DNA from: Gammaproteobacteria bacterium
Lineage (GTDB): Bacteria; Pseudomonadota; Gammaproteobacteria; SZUA-140
Reading direction: 5' to 3'
NCBI GenBank assembly: GCA_020845975.1
Contig: JADLET010000137.1
Coordinates: forward strand, 1 to 32,142
DNA: 32,142 nucleotides
The translations under genes and the position numbers were made by a program. Shown here piece after piece: positions 19,835-30,874 of the stretch. The notes below the pieces were generated by a model. It made no database searches, was not told the DNA's origin, and worked only from the letters and a program-made list of their open reading frames with translations. The stretch's first letter is position 1. Every line of letters begins with the position of its first letter.

Positions 19835-21099
19835 GCCGCCGCCTTTTTCCTGAACAGCTTGCGGAAGACCGGATAGATGTCAGTCAGTCCGTCGATTCTC
19901 TGCTGGGCGAAGTTCGCGCAGCGCGCCTTGACATGCAGATACTCGCGCCACAGGCTCTGGTGCTCGTCCGGCTTGATCTCCACGTAGGCGAAGTACTGCA
20001 GCAACGGCATGATTTTCTCGATCAGCAGGTTGCGGCACAGCGGAGAGTCGTCGTTCCAGTTGTCGCCGTCGGAGGCCTGCGCGGCGTAGATGTTCCACAG
20101 CGAGCCCGGATAGCGCTCGGTGATGATTTTGTGCATCAGCTCCAGTGCGCTCGACACCACCGTGCCGCCGGTCTCGCGCGAGTGGAAGAACTCCTCTTCG
20201 TCCACCTCCTTGGCGGAGGTGTGATGACGGATGAAGACCACTTCGATGCGTTCATACGTGCGTGTCAGGAACAGGTAGAGCAGGATGAAGAAGCGCTTGG
20301 CGATATCCTTGCGCTCCTCGTCCATCGAGCCGGAGACATCCATCAGGCAGAACATCACCGCCTGGGTGGTCGGCCGCGGCTGTCGTATGCGGTTGTTGTA
20401 GCGCAGATCGAAGGTGTCGATGAAGGGGATGACGTTGATGCGCGCGCTGACGCGGCGGATCTCCTCCTCGAGTTCGGCGCGGCGCGCCTGCGCGCCGGCA
20501 TCGCCCGCCGCCTGCTGCTGATCCAGTTCCTGCCGCAGCTCCAGCAGCCGCTGTTCCAGCGGCGAGCGCAACGCGATCCGGCGTGACAGTGCGCCCTTCA
20601 ATGAGCGGATCACGTTGATGTTGGCGGGAATTCCGGTGCGGGAATAGCCCGAGCGGACCCTCTTGAACTCGATCTGCGTGGCGATCTGGGTCTTGACCAG
20701 GTCGGGCAGGGCGAGGTCGTCGAAGAAGAACTCGAGAAACTCCTCGCGCGACAGCTTGAAGGCGAAGTCGTCGATGCCCTCGCCACTGTTGCTGGCCTGG
20801 CTGCCGCCGGCCCCGCCATCCTCTTGCGGGCGCTTTATCTTGTCGCCTGTGACGTACTCGGTGTTGCCGGGATAGACCGCCTCGCGCTCGCCACCGGGGC
20901 CGTGGCGGAAGGTCGGTTCGCCGATATCACGCGCCGGGATGTTGATCTTTTCCCCGGAATCGATGTCAGTGATGCTGCGCTCGGAGATCGCGTCGGCGAC
21001 GGCCTCGCGGATCTGCTGGCGGAAACGCCGGATGAACCGGCGCCGGTTGACCGCGCTCTTGTTCTTTCCGTTCAGTCTCCTGTCAATGACCCGGTTCAC
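19831..21099 (-). CDS. yeaH: YeaH/YhbH family protein (DUF444, VWA-like)
   Basis: 422 aa; MIDAS-like [61 protein letters not shown]; located between prkA and spoVR. Confidence 0.95.
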   Translation of the reverse strand: MNRVIDRRLNGKNKSAVNRRRFIRRFRQQIREAVADAISERSITDIDSGEKINIPARDIGEPTFRHGPGGEREAVYPGNTEYVTGDKIKRPQEDGGAGGSQASNSGEGIDDFAFKLSREEFLEFFFDDLALPDLVKTQIATQIEFKRVRSGYSRTGIPANINVIRSLKGALSRRIALRSPLEQRLLELRQELDQQQAAGDAGAQARRAELEEEIRRVSARINVIPFIDTFDLRYNNRIRQPRPTTQAVMFCLMDVSGSMDEERKDIAKRFFILLYLFLTRTYERIEVVFIRHHTSAKEVDEEEFFHSRETGGTVVSSALELMHKIITERYPGSLWNIYAAQASDGDNWNDDSPLCRNLLIEKIMPLLQYFAYVEIKPDEHQSLWREYLHVKARCANFAQQRIDGLTDIYPVFRKLFRKKAAA

Positions 21100-21111
21100 G
21101 CGCCCTCACAG

Positions 21112-23034
21112 TCAGCTCGACTTGCGTACACGCAGGTACCATTCGGTGAGCAGGCGCACCTGCTTCTCGGTATAGCCCTTGTTCATCATGCGCTGGACGA
21201 AGTTCTGGTGCTTGGTCATGTCGTCCTCCGAGGACTTCGGGTTGAACGAGATGACCGGCAGCAGGTCCTCGGTGTTGGAGAACATCTTCTTCTCAATCAC
21301 CTCGCGCAGCTTCTCGTAACTGGTCCACGGCGGGTTCTTGCCGTTGTTCTGCGCGCGGGCGCGCAGAACGAAGTTGACGATCTCGTTGCGGAAGTCCTTC
21401 GGATTGCTGATTCCCGCGGGCTTCTCGATCTTCTCCAGCTCCTCGTTCAGGGCCGCGCGGTCAAAGTTCTCGCCGGTGTCGGCGTCGTGATAGTCCTCGT
21501 CCTGGATCCAGTAATCGGCGTACACCACGTAGCGGTCGAAGATGTTCTGGCCGTATTCCGAATAGGATTCGAGATAGGCCGTCTGGATCTCCTTGCCGAT
21601 GAAGTCGACATACTGCGGGGCAAGGAAACCCTTGATATAGGACAGATACTTTTCCTCGACCTCGGGCGCGTACTGCTCCTGCTCGATCTGCTGTTCGAGC
21701 ACGTAGAGCAGGTGCACCGGGTTGGCCGCCACCTCGCTGTGGTCGTAGTTGAATACCTTTGACAGGATCTTGAAGGCAAAGCGCGTGGACAGGCCGGCCA
21801 TGCCCTCGTCGACGCCGGCGAAGTCGCGGTATTCCTGGTAGGACTTAGCCTTGGGGTCGATGTCCTTGAGGTTCTCGCCGTCATAGACACGCATCTTGGA
21901 GAAGATGCTGGAATTTTCCGGCTCCTTCAGGCGCGACAGAACGGCGAACTGCGCCATCATGTCCAGGGTGTCGGGCGCGCACGGCGCGGCGCTGAGCGAG
22001 CTGTGCGCGACCAGCTTGTCGTAGATCTTGACCTCCTCGGACACGCGCAGGCAGTAGGGCACCTTGACGATGTAGATGCGGTCGAGGAATGCCTCGTTGT
22101 TGCGGTTGTTCTTGAAGCTCAGCCATTCGGACTCGTTCGAGTGCGCGAGGATGATCCCGTCGAACGGAATCGCGCCCATCCCTTCGGTGCCGTTGAAATT
22201 GCCTTCCTGGGTGGCGGTCAGCAGCGGGTGCAGCACCTTGATCGGCGCCTTGAACATCTCGACGAACTCGAGCAGGCCCTGGTTGGCGAGGCACAGCCCG
22301 CCGGAATAGGAGTAGGCGTCGGGGTCATCCTGCGAGTACTGCTCCAGCTTTCGGATGTCGACCTTGCCCACCAGTGAGGAGATGTCCTGGTTGTTCTCGT
22401 CACCGGGTTCGGTCTTGGCAACGCCGATCTGATTCAGTACCGAGGGGCGCATCTTGACCACGCGGAACTTGCTGATGTCGCCGTTGAACTCACGCAGGCG
22501 CTTCACCGCCCACGGCGACATGATGCTGTTGAGGTAGCGCCGGCTGATGCCGTAGTCGTCCTCGAGAATGGGGCCGTCCTCGTCGCGCGAGAACAGTCCG
22601 AGCGGCGATTCGTTTACCGGCGAACCCTTGATGGCGTAGAACGGCTGCTTCTCCATCAGAGACTTCAGCTTCTCGGCGAGGGAGGACTTGCCGCCGCCGA
22701 CCGGGCCGAGCAGATAGAGGATCTGTTTCCTCTCCTCGAGACCCTGCGCCGCATGCTTGAAGAAGGAGACGATCTTCTCGATGGTCTCCTCCATGCCGTA
22801 GAAATCCTTGAAGGCAGGGTAAATCTTGATGATCTTGTTGGAGAAGATTCGGCTGAGCTGGGTGTCCTTCTTGGTGTCCACCAGTCGCGGCTCGCCGATC
22901 GCCATCAGTAAGCGCTCGGCGGCGCTGGCATAGACGGAAGGATCGGTCTTGCACAGCTCAAGGTATTCCTGAAGGGAGCACTCTTCCTCCCTGGATTCTT
23001 CGAAACGGGACTGGTAGTGATTGAAGATAGTCAT
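21112..23034 (-). CDS. prkA: PrkA/YeaG family serine protein kinase (AAA+ P-loop)
   Basis: 640 aa; Walker A LLGPVGGGKSSLAEKLK, LPFY/AIKGSPVNESPLGLF, EMFKAPIKVLHPLLTATQEGNFNGTEGMGAIPFDGIILAHSNESEW. Confidence 0.96.
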   Translation of the reverse strand: MTIFNHYQSRFEESREEECSLQEYLELCKTDPSVYASAAERLLMAIGEPRLVDTKKDTQLSRIFSNKIIKIYPAFKDFYGMEETIEKIVSFFKHAAQGLEERKQILYLLGPVGGGKSSLAEKLKSLMEKQPFYAIKGSPVNESPLGLFSRDEDGPILEDDYGISRRYLNSIMSPWAVKRLREFNGDISKFRVVKMRPSVLNQIGVAKTEPGDENNQDISSLVGKVDIRKLEQYSQDDPDAYSYSGGLCLANQGLLEFVEMFKAPIKVLHPLLTATQEGNFNGTEGMGAIPFDGIILAHSNESEWLSFKNNRNNEAFLDRIYIVKVPYCLRVSEEVKIYDKLVAHSSLSAAPCAPDTLDMMAQFAVLSRLKEPENSSIFSKMRVYDGENLKDIDPKAKSYQEYRDFAGVDEGMAGLSTRFAFKILSKVFNYDHSEVAANPVHLLYVLEQQIEQEQYAPEVEEKYLSYIKGFLAPQYVDFIGKEIQTAYLESYSEYGQNIFDRYVVYADYWIQDEDYHDADTGENFDRAALNEELEKIEKPAGISNPKDFRNEIVNFVLRARAQNNGKNPPWTSYEKLREVIEKKMFSNTEDLLPVISFNPKSSEDDMTKHQNFVQRMMNKGYTEKQVRLLTEWYLRVRKSS

Positions 23035-23765
23035 AGCAATGCCCTCTCTGAAACTGTACGTCGCTGCTTCTAGAATGGAGCACCCGTAACGATTGCCTCA
23101 CCTTGTTTTCAATGTCTTATTATCGCACCGTAAGGGTTGATCCTGTCGTTTCCGTTAAATCATCTCCCGTGATTGGAGAATGCAACGCCTATGCCATGTC
23201 CTCCGGGCGCGGCGGTATCCCGCGCTTATCCTTCGATCCCGCCGGGATCGGTCGCGCGCATGCCTCATCCGTAGGGGTTGTCATCCTCAATAAACGCCGG
23301 CATGCGCGTTTCCAGTTCCGTAAAGGAACGGAGCAGTCGCCCGCCGGTGAGTTCTCGATGAGGATAAAGAGCTGAGTGCCGGAATATCAGCGCCCGTAAC
23401 ATCCTGTCGGGACTCGATCTCCTGACAAAAACTTAGACCCGGCGACCTGGCATAGGTTCCTGCCGGGCACAGGCGGTCCAAAATGGTGCCTGCGCGGTTT
23501 CTCCGGCGCGAATCTGGTGAGAGTCACCTCTATGGGTGATTTACATCGCAGCCTTGTCTGAGTAGATTAGGCCCGGAGGGTGGTCCGGCGGAAGTGTGTA
23601 TGTCCATGATATTCCGATGAGAAATATGCTCCCCCTCGTATAAGAGTCCCTTCTGGAGCGATTTATTACAGAAACTGAAAGTTTTAAAAAATGGCGGCGG
23701 TCAGCCGATACAGGGAATCATGCGGCTACGCGTTATACATCAGATATTTCTGAGAGGTGATCACC

Positions 23766-24824
23766 GTGAATAGCCCGGTCTCTATGGATGAGAAGACTTC
23801 GATGACAGGACAAGTCAAAAACCTGATTTCGCTGTCCAAACGTGCCTATTTTCTACTGGAGCGGCGCCGGTATCGCGAGGCGGAGAAGTCGTTCCTCGAC
23901 GCCTACGCGATGGACAACGACAATGCCTATGTGCTGGTGGGTCTGGGTGACGTCTGCCGCAAGCTGAAGAAATTCGAGGACGCGATCGTCTATTACCAGA
24001 AGCTCCTCGATATCGACCCCAATAACGTATTCGCCCTGCGCGGCATGGGTAACGCCTACCGCGGCGTGCAGGCGCCCGAGCAGTCCATCCTCTACTGGGA
24101 ACGCTACCTCAAGTGCAATCCCAATGATGCCCACGTCATGGTGCGGCTCGCCGATTCCCTGCGCAAGCTGGACAGGACGGAGCGCGCGAAGGAAATGTAC
24201 CTCACCGCGCTGAAGATCGGCGGTAACGACAAGTTCTCCTTCCTCGGCCTCGGCAATCTGTTCTACAAGGCCGGCGATGACGAGCAGGCGCTGCGCTATC
24301 TGGAGAAGTTCCTCAAACTGGATGACGGCAACGTGGCCGTGCTGACGATGATCGGCAATATCTACCAGCGCCGCAAGGAGTTCCAGCGCGCCTCCGGCTT
24401 TTTTGAGCGTGCGCTCGAAACGGATCCGGAGAACGCCTTCGCCCTGTACGGCCTCGGAAACTGCAAGCGTGGCCTGTCGCAGCTCGATGAGGCGATCGCG
24501 CTTTGGCAGCGGGTGCTGCGCCAGGAACCGCGCAACCAGAACCTGTATACCCGCGTCGGCGACGCCCTGCTGACTCTCGGGGACGTGGACCAATCGCGTT
24601 TCTACTACCAGAAGGCGCTTGATGTCGGGTATGACCAGTACGCGCTGCTCGGCATGGCCAATCTTCATCTGTGTCAGAAGCATTATGACGAGGCACTGAG
24701 CAGATGTGAGCAGATCCTGCGCCATGACGAGGGCAATCAGCGCGCGCTGAAAATCCTCATCAAGATTTACGATGCGTGCGGTGATCATGCCAAGGTCGAG
24801 CAAATCCGCTCTCGCATGACTTGA
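23766..24824 (+). CDS. Tetratricopeptide (TPR) repeat protein
   Basis: Tandem 34-aa TPR units throughout (AYVLVGLGDVCRKLKKFEDAIVYYQKLLDIDPNNVFALRGMGNAYRGVQAPEQSILYWERYLKCNPND...). ORF opens at 23757; GTG 23766 has the better-placed agagg Shine-Dalgarno. Confidence 0.85.
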   Translation: MNSPVSMDEKTSMTGQVKNLISLSKRAYFLLERRRYREAEKSFLDAYAMDNDNAYVLVGLGDVCRKLKKFEDAIVYYQKLLDIDPNNVFALRGMGNAYRGVQAPEQSILYWERYLKCNPNDAHVMVRLADSLRKLDRTERAKEMYLTALKIGGNDKFSFLGLGNLFYKAGDDEQALRYLEKFLKLDDGNVAVLTMIGNIYQRRKEFQRASGFFERALETDPENAFALYGLGNCKRGLSQLDEAIALWQRVLRQEPRNQNLYTRVGDALLTLGDVDQSRFYYQKALDVGYDQYALLGMANLHLCQKHYDEALSRCEQILRHDEGNQRALKILIKIYDACGDHAKVEQIRSRMT

Positions 24825-24959
24825 CCGCTCGCGCCGATCTCCTTTACCTTGCCATGACCGAGCCTGGTCCCGATATTTTCACCCGGGCATGGCATCAATA
24901 TTGCTGATCATAGGCGCGCCGTGGGCCGAGAGAGCTCAACGGACCCGGGGTGATGCGGC

Positions 24960-27830
24960 ATGGATGATCTGGCCAAGTGCGACAAGATGCCTGATTGGGG
25001 AGAGATTTCCCCGCTCAGCACGCACAATGCCGCCTATCTTGACCAGCTGTACGAGCGTTACCTTGAAGATCCCGCCTCGGTAGATCCTGATTGGTGTCAG
25101 TATTTCGACGCACTTTCGCGCATCAGCGGCGGTGCGCGGGATGTCCCGCGATCATCAATTTCCTTCCATCGTCCCGGTCCCGGCGAGTCCATGCCTCCTG
25201 CCGATGAGACTGCGCTTTCCACACCACAGCAGGATTACATCTACGCGATCAGGCAGTCCCAGGTTTATGCGTATCTTGACGCCTGTCGCCAGCATGGGCA
25301 TCTCGTAGCCGCCTGCGATCCACTCGAACTGCGTGAGATCCTGGTGGTGCCTGAACTCGATTACCGGCATCACGGCCTGAGCGATGCCGATCTAGGCACG
25401 GAGTTCGCCACCCAGGGGCTCGGCGGCCGCTCGCGGGCGACCCTCGACGAGATCATCGATATGACGCGCGCAGTCTACTGCGGCCCGCTGTCGATCGAGT
25501 ATATCCATGTGGCTGACACGCGGGAGATGCACTGGATCCGCGCCCGCCTGGAGGGTGCCGATTACCGCAGGTCCTGTCCGGCGGAGACGCGCAGGCACCT
25601 GCTGCAGCGCCTCACCGCCGCCGAGGCGCTGGAACGCTACCTGCACAACAAGTACGTGGGACAGAAACGCTTCTCGCTGGAAGGCGCGGAGGCGTTGATC
25701 CCGCTCATCGATGAGCTGATCCATCGCGGCGGCGCGGCGGGCCTGAAGGAGATCGCCATCGGGATGGCGCACCGCGGCCGTCTCAATGTGCTGGTCAACA
25801 TCATGGGCAAGGCGCCCGCCGACCTGTTCCTCGAGTTTGAAGGCAAGACCGCCTACAACGGCGAGGGTTCCGGCGACGTCAAATACCACATGGGCTTCTC
25901 GTCCAATATGGACACGCCGGGCGGGCCGGTGCACGTCGCGCTGGCCTTCAATCCCTCCCATCTTGAGATCGTCGGCCCGGTGGTGGAGGGGTCGGTGCGC
26001 GCGCGACAGGAGCGCCGCCGCGACCGGGACGGCTCGCAGGTCGCCTGCGTGCTGATCCATGGCGACGCCGCGTTCTCCGGACAGGGTGTGCTGATGGAGA
26101 CCTTCAACATGTCGCAGTCGCGCGGCTACTCCACCAAGGGCACCCTCCACATCGTCATCAACAACCAGATCGGATTCACCACCAGCAACCAGAAGGACGC
26201 GCGCTCGACGCTGTACTGCACCGACGTCGCCAAGATGGTCAACGCGCCGATCCTGCACGTCAACGGCGACGATCCCGAGGCCGTGCTCGCCGCGGCGCGC
26301 ATCGCGCTCGACTACCGCATGGAATTCCGCAAGGACATCGTCATCGACCTGGTGTGCTACCGGCGCCACGGCCACAGCGAGGCGGACGAGCCCGCCGTGA
26401 CCCAGCCACTGATGTACCAGCGCATACGCGCGCATCCCTCCACGCGCGAGCGGTACGCGCAGCGGCTCATTGACGAAGGTGTGATCGACGCGGTGGCGCC
26501 CGGCGTGATGGTCGAGGACTATCGCGCCGCGTTGGATGCCGGCGCCTGCGTGGTGCCGTATCTCAGCCGGAACGCGGACATCGTCGTGCATGGCAGCGTG
26601 GACTGGCGGCCCTTTGTGCGCGGCGACTGCGCCGTGGACGTCGACACCTGCGTCACGCTGGAAACCATCCGCGATCTCAGTGCGGGCCTCGGCCGGCTGC
26701 CCACAGGTTTCGAACTGCATCCCGGCGTGGCCCGTATCTTCGACAACCGGCGCAAGATGGCCGCCGGCGCGATGCCGTTCGACTGGGGCGGCGCCGAGAT
26801 CCTGGCCTACGCGACGCTGGTCGAGGCCGGTTTCGGCGTGCGCCTGTCCGGCCAGGACAGCGGGCGCGGCACCTTCTTTCACCGCCATGCGATCGTGCAC
26901 TGTCAGAAAGACGACTCCAACTATATCCCGCTGCGTAACCTGTCGGATACGCAGGGCAACTTTCTGGTCACCAATTCCCTGCTGTCGGAGGAGGCGGTGC
27001 TCGCCTTCGAGTATGGCTATTCCACCACTGATCCGAAGACGCTGGTGATCTGGGAGGCGCAGTTCGGCGACTTCGCCCACAACGCGCAGGTGGTAATCGA
27101 CCAGTTCATCGTCGCCGGCGAGCAGAAGTGGAACCGTCTGAGCGGGCTGGTGATGTTCCTGCCGCACGGCTACGAGGGGCAGGGACCGGAGCATTCCTCG
27201 GCGCGGATCGAGCGTTACCTGCAGCTGTGCGCCGAGCACAATCTTCAGGTATGTGTGCCGACGACGCCGGCGCAGATCTTCCACCTGCTGCGCCGCCAGA
27301 TGCTGCTCGACTGCCGCAAGCCGCTGATCGTGATGACGCCGAAGAGCCTGCTGCGTCACAAGCTCGCGGTCAGCTCGCTCGAGGACATGACGCAGGGCGG
27401 ATTCCGCCGCGTCATTGACGATGTGGACCTTCCCGACCCGGCCGTGGTGCGCCGGATCGTGCTGTGCAGCGGCAAGATCTATTACGACCTGCTCGAGAAG
27501 AGGCGCAGTGACAACCGCAGCGATATCGCGCTGGTGCGCATCGAACAGCTCTATCCGTTTCCGCGCGCCGAGCTTGCCGGGCTGATCGAGTACTACAGGC
27601 GTGCCCGGGAATACGTGTGGTGCCAGGAGGAGCCGAAGAATCAGGGCGCATGGTACGCGACAGAACACCACCTGCGCGAAGCCGTGGGCGAGGCGCCGCT
27701 GATCTATGCCGGCCGCCCGGCCTCCGCCGCGCCGGCGGTCGGCTATCCGCTGCTCCACATCAAACAGTTGTGCGAGCTGCTGGACGAGGCCTTCGGGCCG
27801 ACGCCACCGCGTGCCGTCAGCACGGGCTGA
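24960..27830 (+). CDS. sucA: 2-oxoglutarate dehydrogenase E1 component
   Basis: 956 aa; N-terminal [105 protein letters not shown]. Confidence 0.97.
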   Translation: MDDLAKCDKMPDWGEISPLSTHNAAYLDQLYERYLEDPASVDPDWCQYFDALSRISGGARDVPRSSISFHRPGPGESMPPADETALSTPQQDYIYAIRQSQVYAYLDACRQHGHLVAACDPLELREILVVPELDYRHHGLSDADLGTEFATQGLGGRSRATLDEIIDMTRAVYCGPLSIEYIHVADTREMHWIRARLEGADYRRSCPAETRRHLLQRLTAAEALERYLHNKYVGQKRFSLEGAEALIPLIDELIHRGGAAGLKEIAIGMAHRGRLNVLVNIMGKAPADLFLEFEGKTAYNGEGSGDVKYHMGFSSNMDTPGGPVHVALAFNPSHLEIVGPVVEGSVRARQERRRDRDGSQVACVLIHGDAAFSGQGVLMETFNMSQSRGYSTKGTLHIVINNQIGFTTSNQKDARSTLYCTDVAKMVNAPILHVNGDDPEAVLAAARIALDYRMEFRKDIVIDLVCYRRHGHSEADEPAVTQPLMYQRIRAHPSTRERYAQRLIDEGVIDAVAPGVMVEDYRAALDAGACVVPYLSRNADIVVHGSVDWRPFVRGDCAVDVDTCVTLETIRDLSAGLGRLPTGFELHPGVARIFDNRRKMAAGAMPFDWGGAEILAYATLVEAGFGVRLSGQDSGRGTFFHRHAIVHCQKDDSNYIPLRNLSDTQGNFLVTNSLLSEEAVLAFEYGYSTTDPKTLVIWEAQFGDFAHNAQVVIDQFIVAGEQKWNRLSGLVMFLPHGYEGQGPEHSSARIERYLQLCAEHNLQVCVPTTPAQIFHLLRRQMLLDCRKPLIVMTPKSLLRHKLAVSSLEDMTQGGFRRVIDDVDLPDPAVVRRIVLCSGKIYYDLLEKRRSDNRSDIALVRIEQLYPFPRAELAGLIEYYRRAREYVWCQEEPKNQGAWYATEHHLREAVGEAPLIYAGRPASAAPAVGYPLLHIKQLCELLDEAFGPTPPRAVSTG

Positions 27831-27852
27831 ACGACAAGGACAAGGATCATTT

Positions 27853-29064
27853 ATGAAGACCGAGATCAAGGTACCGGGATTTCCCGAATCCATCACCGAC
27901 GGCACGGTCGCCGCCTGGCACAAGAAACCGGGCGCGAGGGTGAAGCGTGACGAGGCGCTGGTGGATATCGAGACCGACAAGGTGATGCTGGAGGTGCCGG
28001 CGCCGGAGGACGGCGTCATGGGCGAGATCCTGCAGCCGGAAGGCGCCACTGTCACGGCGGGCCAGGTCCTGGGCAGCATCGCCCCGTCCGTGGCGGAGCA
28101 GGTATCCGCGGCGCCCGCACGCGCCAACGGCGAGGACCGGTCCATGGCGCCGATCGTCATGCCGGCCGCGCGCCGGATGATCGAAGAACACGGAGTGGCG
28201 GTGGACGTGGTGCAGGGGAGTGGCAAGGGCGGACGGATACTGAAAGAAGATGTGCAGCGCGCGCTCGAGGCGCGGGCCGCCGCGCCGGCGCAGACAATGG
28301 AAGTCGCCGCGCAAGCAGTGCCTGCCACGCCATCCATCGTGCCTCCCGTCAATGACGCTGTCGGGCGTCCCGAACAGCGCGTGCCCATGACACGCCTGCG
28401 CGCGCGCATCGCCGAGCGCATGGTCGAGGCGCAGCACACGGCGGCGATCCTCAGCACCTTCAACGAGGTCAACATGCAGCCCGTGATGGACCTGCGCCAG
28501 CGCTACCGCGAGCGTTTCGAGAAGGAGCATGGCGTCAAGCTCGGATTCATGTCGTTCTTCATCAAGGCGGTGGTGGAAGGCCTGAAGAAGTTTCCGGTCA
28601 TCAACGCCTCGGTCGACGGCAGTGACATCGTCTATCACGGTTATTACGACATCGGCGTCGCCGTGTCCTCGCCGCGCGGGCTGGTGGTGCCGATCATCCG
28701 CGACGCCGATCGCATCGGCATGGCCGGGATCGAGCGCCGCATCGCGGACTACGCCGACAAGGCGAAACACGGTACCCTGGCGCTGGAGGAGATCAGCGGC
28801 GGCACCTTCACCATCACCAACGGCGGCGTGTTCGGCTCGCTGTTGTCCACGCCGATCATCAACCCGCCGCAAAGCGCCATCCTCGGCATGCACAAGATCC
28901 AGGATCGCGCGGTAGTGGAAGCGGGCGCCATCGTCGCGCGCCCGATGATGTACATCGCGCTGTCCTATGATCACCGCCTGATCGACGGCCGCGACGCCGT
29001 GCAGTTCCTCGTCGCCGTCAAGGAGTCGCTGGAAGACCCGGCGCGGATGTTGCTGGAGGTGTAG
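27853..29064 (+). CDS. sucB: Dihydrolipoyllysine-residue succinyltransferase (E2)
   Basis: Lipoyl domain [23 protein letters not shown]3-binding domain [13 protein letters not shown]...[11 protein letters not shown], catalytic [18 protein letters not shown]. Confidence 0.97.
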   Translation: MKTEIKVPGFPESITDGTVAAWHKKPGARVKRDEALVDIETDKVMLEVPAPEDGVMGEILQPEGATVTAGQVLGSIAPSVAEQVSAAPARANGEDRSMAPIVMPAARRMIEEHGVAVDVVQGSGKGGRILKEDVQRALEARAAAPAQTMEVAAQAVPATPSIVPPVNDAVGRPEQRVPMTRLRARIAERMVEAQHTAAILSTFNEVNMQPVMDLRQRYRERFEKEHGVKLGFMSFFIKAVVEGLKKFPVINASVDGSDIVYHGYYDIGVAVSSPRGLVVPIIRDADRIGMAGIERRIADYADKAKHGTLALEEISGGTFTITNGGVFGSLLSTPIINPPQSAILGMHKIQDRAVVEAGAIVARPMMYIALSYDHRLIDGRDAVQFLVAVKESLEDPARMLLEV

Positions 29065-29089
29065 TCGGTGGCAGATTAAGCCGAAGCAC

Positions 29090-29114
29090 GGGGACAGATT
29101 TCAAATCTGTACCC
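29090..29114. repeat. REP-like palindrome in the sucB-lpd gap
   Basis: ggggacagatttcaaatctgtaccc: perfect 8-bp inverted repeat acagattt-c-aaatctgt flanked by gggg/accc. Resembles the dispersed GGGGACAGATTT palindromes common in proteobacterial genomes. Only one copy seen in the window. Confidence 0.6.
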
Positions 29115-29129
29115 TTACTCAGGAGAAAC

Positions 29130-30575
29130 ATGAACGACCGCTATGACGTCATCGTGATCGGCGCCGGTCCTGCCGGCTACGTGGCCGCGATCCGCGCCGC
29201 GCAGCTCGGCCTGGCGGTCGCCTGCGTCGATGACTGGGTCGACCCGCGCGGCGAGTCCGCGCTCGGCGGCACCTGTCTCAACGCCGGCTGCATCCCGTCC
29301 AAGGTGCTGCTCGAGGCGTCCGAGATCTACGACAAGGCGCGCCAGGGCTTCGCCGACTACGGCGTCAGCGTATCGGGCGTCGGGCTGGATCTCGCGGCCA
29401 TGATGGCGCGCAAGGACCGCGTCGTGTCCGAGCTGACGCGCGGCATCGCCGGTCTGTTCGAGGCCAACGGCGTCCGACGCATCACGGGGCGCGGCTGGCT
29501 GCTGTCCGGGTGCCGCGTCGAGGTCACTCCGGCGCAATCGCGGCAGACGGTTGTCCTCGAGGCCGGGCATGTCATCCTCGCGACGGGTTCGGTGCCCGTG
29601 CAGCTTGATGCCGCGCCGCTGCATGCAAATCTCATCGTCGATTCCACCGGCGCGCTCGCCTTCGACACGGCGCCAAAGCGCCTGGGCATCATCGGCGCCG
29701 GCGTCATCGGGCTGGAACTCGGCGCGGTCTGGAAACGCCTCGGGTCAGAGGTCGTGCTGCTCGAGGCGCAGCCGGAATTCCTCTCGATGTGCGACCGCCA
29801 GGTCGCGCAGGAGGCGCTGCGCCAGTATCGCAAACAGGGACTCGACATCCGCCTCGGTGCGCGCGTCACCGGTTGCGCGGTCGAGGACGGCCGGGTCGGC
29901 ATCGAGTACCAGGATGACGCGGGCGACCACGCCGAAACCGTGGACCGCCTGATCGTCGCCGCCGGCCGCCGGCCCAACAGCGACGGAATCTGCGCGCCCG
30001 ATGCCGAGCCGGTGATCGACAGCGGCGGCTTCATCCACGTCGACGAACAATGCCGCACCAGCCTGCCCGGCGTCTACGCCATCGGCGATCTGGTGCGCGG
30101 GCCGATGCTGGCGCACAAGGGTTCGGAGGAGGGCATCATGGTCGCGGAACTGATCGCCGGTCATGCGGCGCGGGTCAATTACGACGCCATCCCGTCCGTC
30201 ATCTATACCCGTCCCGAGATCGCCTGGGCCGGCATGACCGAACAGGCGCTGAAGACGGTCGATCGGCCCTATCGCAGCGGCACGTTTGCCTTCGCCGCCA
30301 ATGGCCGCGCCCGCGCGCTGGGCGACACCGGCGGGTTCATCAAGGTGCTGGCCGACGCGAAGACCGACCGCGTGCTCGGCGTCCACATGATCGGCCCGCA
30401 TTGCTCCGAGCTGATCGCCAGCGCCGTCCTCGCGCTCGAATTCGGTGCCAGCAGCGAAGACCTCGCCGCCACCATGTTCGCCCACCCGACCCTGTCCGAG
30501 ACGCTGCACGAGGCGGCGCTGGATGTGGGAGGGCGGGCGATCCACCGCGCCCGGAAGGACAGGGCTAAGGACTAA
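29130..30575 (+). CDS. lpdA: Dihydrolipoyl dehydrogenase (E3)
   Basis: FAD-binding GAGPAGYVAAIRAAQLGL, redox disulfide GGTCLNAGCIPSKVLL, NAD-binding GAGVIGLELGAVWKRLGSEV, C-terminal MFAHPTLSETLHEAAL. Confidence 0.97.
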   Translation: MNDRYDVIVIGAGPAGYVAAIRAAQLGLAVACVDDWVDPRGESALGGTCLNAGCIPSKVLLEASEIYDKARQGFADYGVSVSGVGLDLAAMMARKDRVVSELTRGIAGLFEANGVRRITGRGWLLSGCRVEVTPAQSRQTVVLEAGHVILATGSVPVQLDAAPLHANLIVDSTGALAFDTAPKRLGIIGAGVIGLELGAVWKRLGSEVVLLEAQPEFLSMCDRQVAQEALRQYRKQGLDIRLGARVTGCAVEDGRVGIEYQDDAGDHAETVDRLIVAAGRRPNSDGICAPDAEPVIDSGGFIHVDEQCRTSLPGVYAIGDLVRGPMLAHKGSEEGIMVAELIAGHAARVNYDAIPSVIYTRPEIAWAGMTEQALKTVDRPYRSGTFAFAANGRARALGDTGGFIKVLADAKTDRVLGVHMIGPHCSELIASAVLALEFGASSEDLAATMFAHPTLSETLHEAALDVGGRAIHRARKDRAKD

Positions 30576-30597
30576 GTTCGGCGGATCGCCGTATCAA

Positions 30598-30689
30598 ATG
30601 TAGCCCGGATGAAGGCGCGTAGCGCCGGAATCCGGGAGGTTGCATCCGGTGCTGTTCCCGGATGCCGCTTCGCTTTATCCGGGCTACAT
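30598..30689. repeat. REP-like long-hairpin element, copy 1
   Basis: atgtagcccggatgaaggcg...cgctttatccgggctacat; outer inverted repeat plus inner pair atccggga/tcccggat. Confidence 0.85.
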
Positions 30690-30740
30690 AGTCATGTTGG
30701 GCTTCATGTCATTCAAGCCAATCCGTGGGACGTGAATCAA

Positions 30741-30832
30741 ATGTAGCCCGGATAAAGGCGCAAAGCGCCGGCATCCGGGAGGTTGCATCCGGTGTCGTTC
30801 CCGGATGCCGCTGCGCTTTATCCGGGCTACAT
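30741..30832. repeat. REP-like long-hairpin element, copy 2
   Basis: atgtagcccggataaaggcg...gcgctttatccgggctacat; outer arms perfectly complementary over atgtagcccggataaag. Confidence 0.87.
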
Positions 30833-30874
30833 TGTCTTGTTGGGCTCAAGCCAATCCGTGGGTTGCGGCATCCA

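Noticed and set aside
23449-23464. Possible sigma-54 promoter tggcataggttcctgcc in the prkA-TPR intergenic region
   Set aside because: Distance between the GG and GC dinucleotides is 11 nt rather than the required 10; coordinates were reconciled with the minus-strand ORF translation.
23287-23481. 64-aa minus-strand ORF in the prkA-TPR intergenic region (and plus-strand ORF 23103-23375)
   Set aside because: Non-ATG or poorly supported starts, no domain, no Shine-Dalgarno noted; more likely chance open frames.
25392-28475. 1027-aa minus-strand ORF opposite sucA/sucB
   Set aside because: Antisense shadow ORF of high-GC coding DNA; low-complexity, Arg/His/Ala-rich, no recognisable domain, while sucA and sucB on the plus strand are unambiguous.
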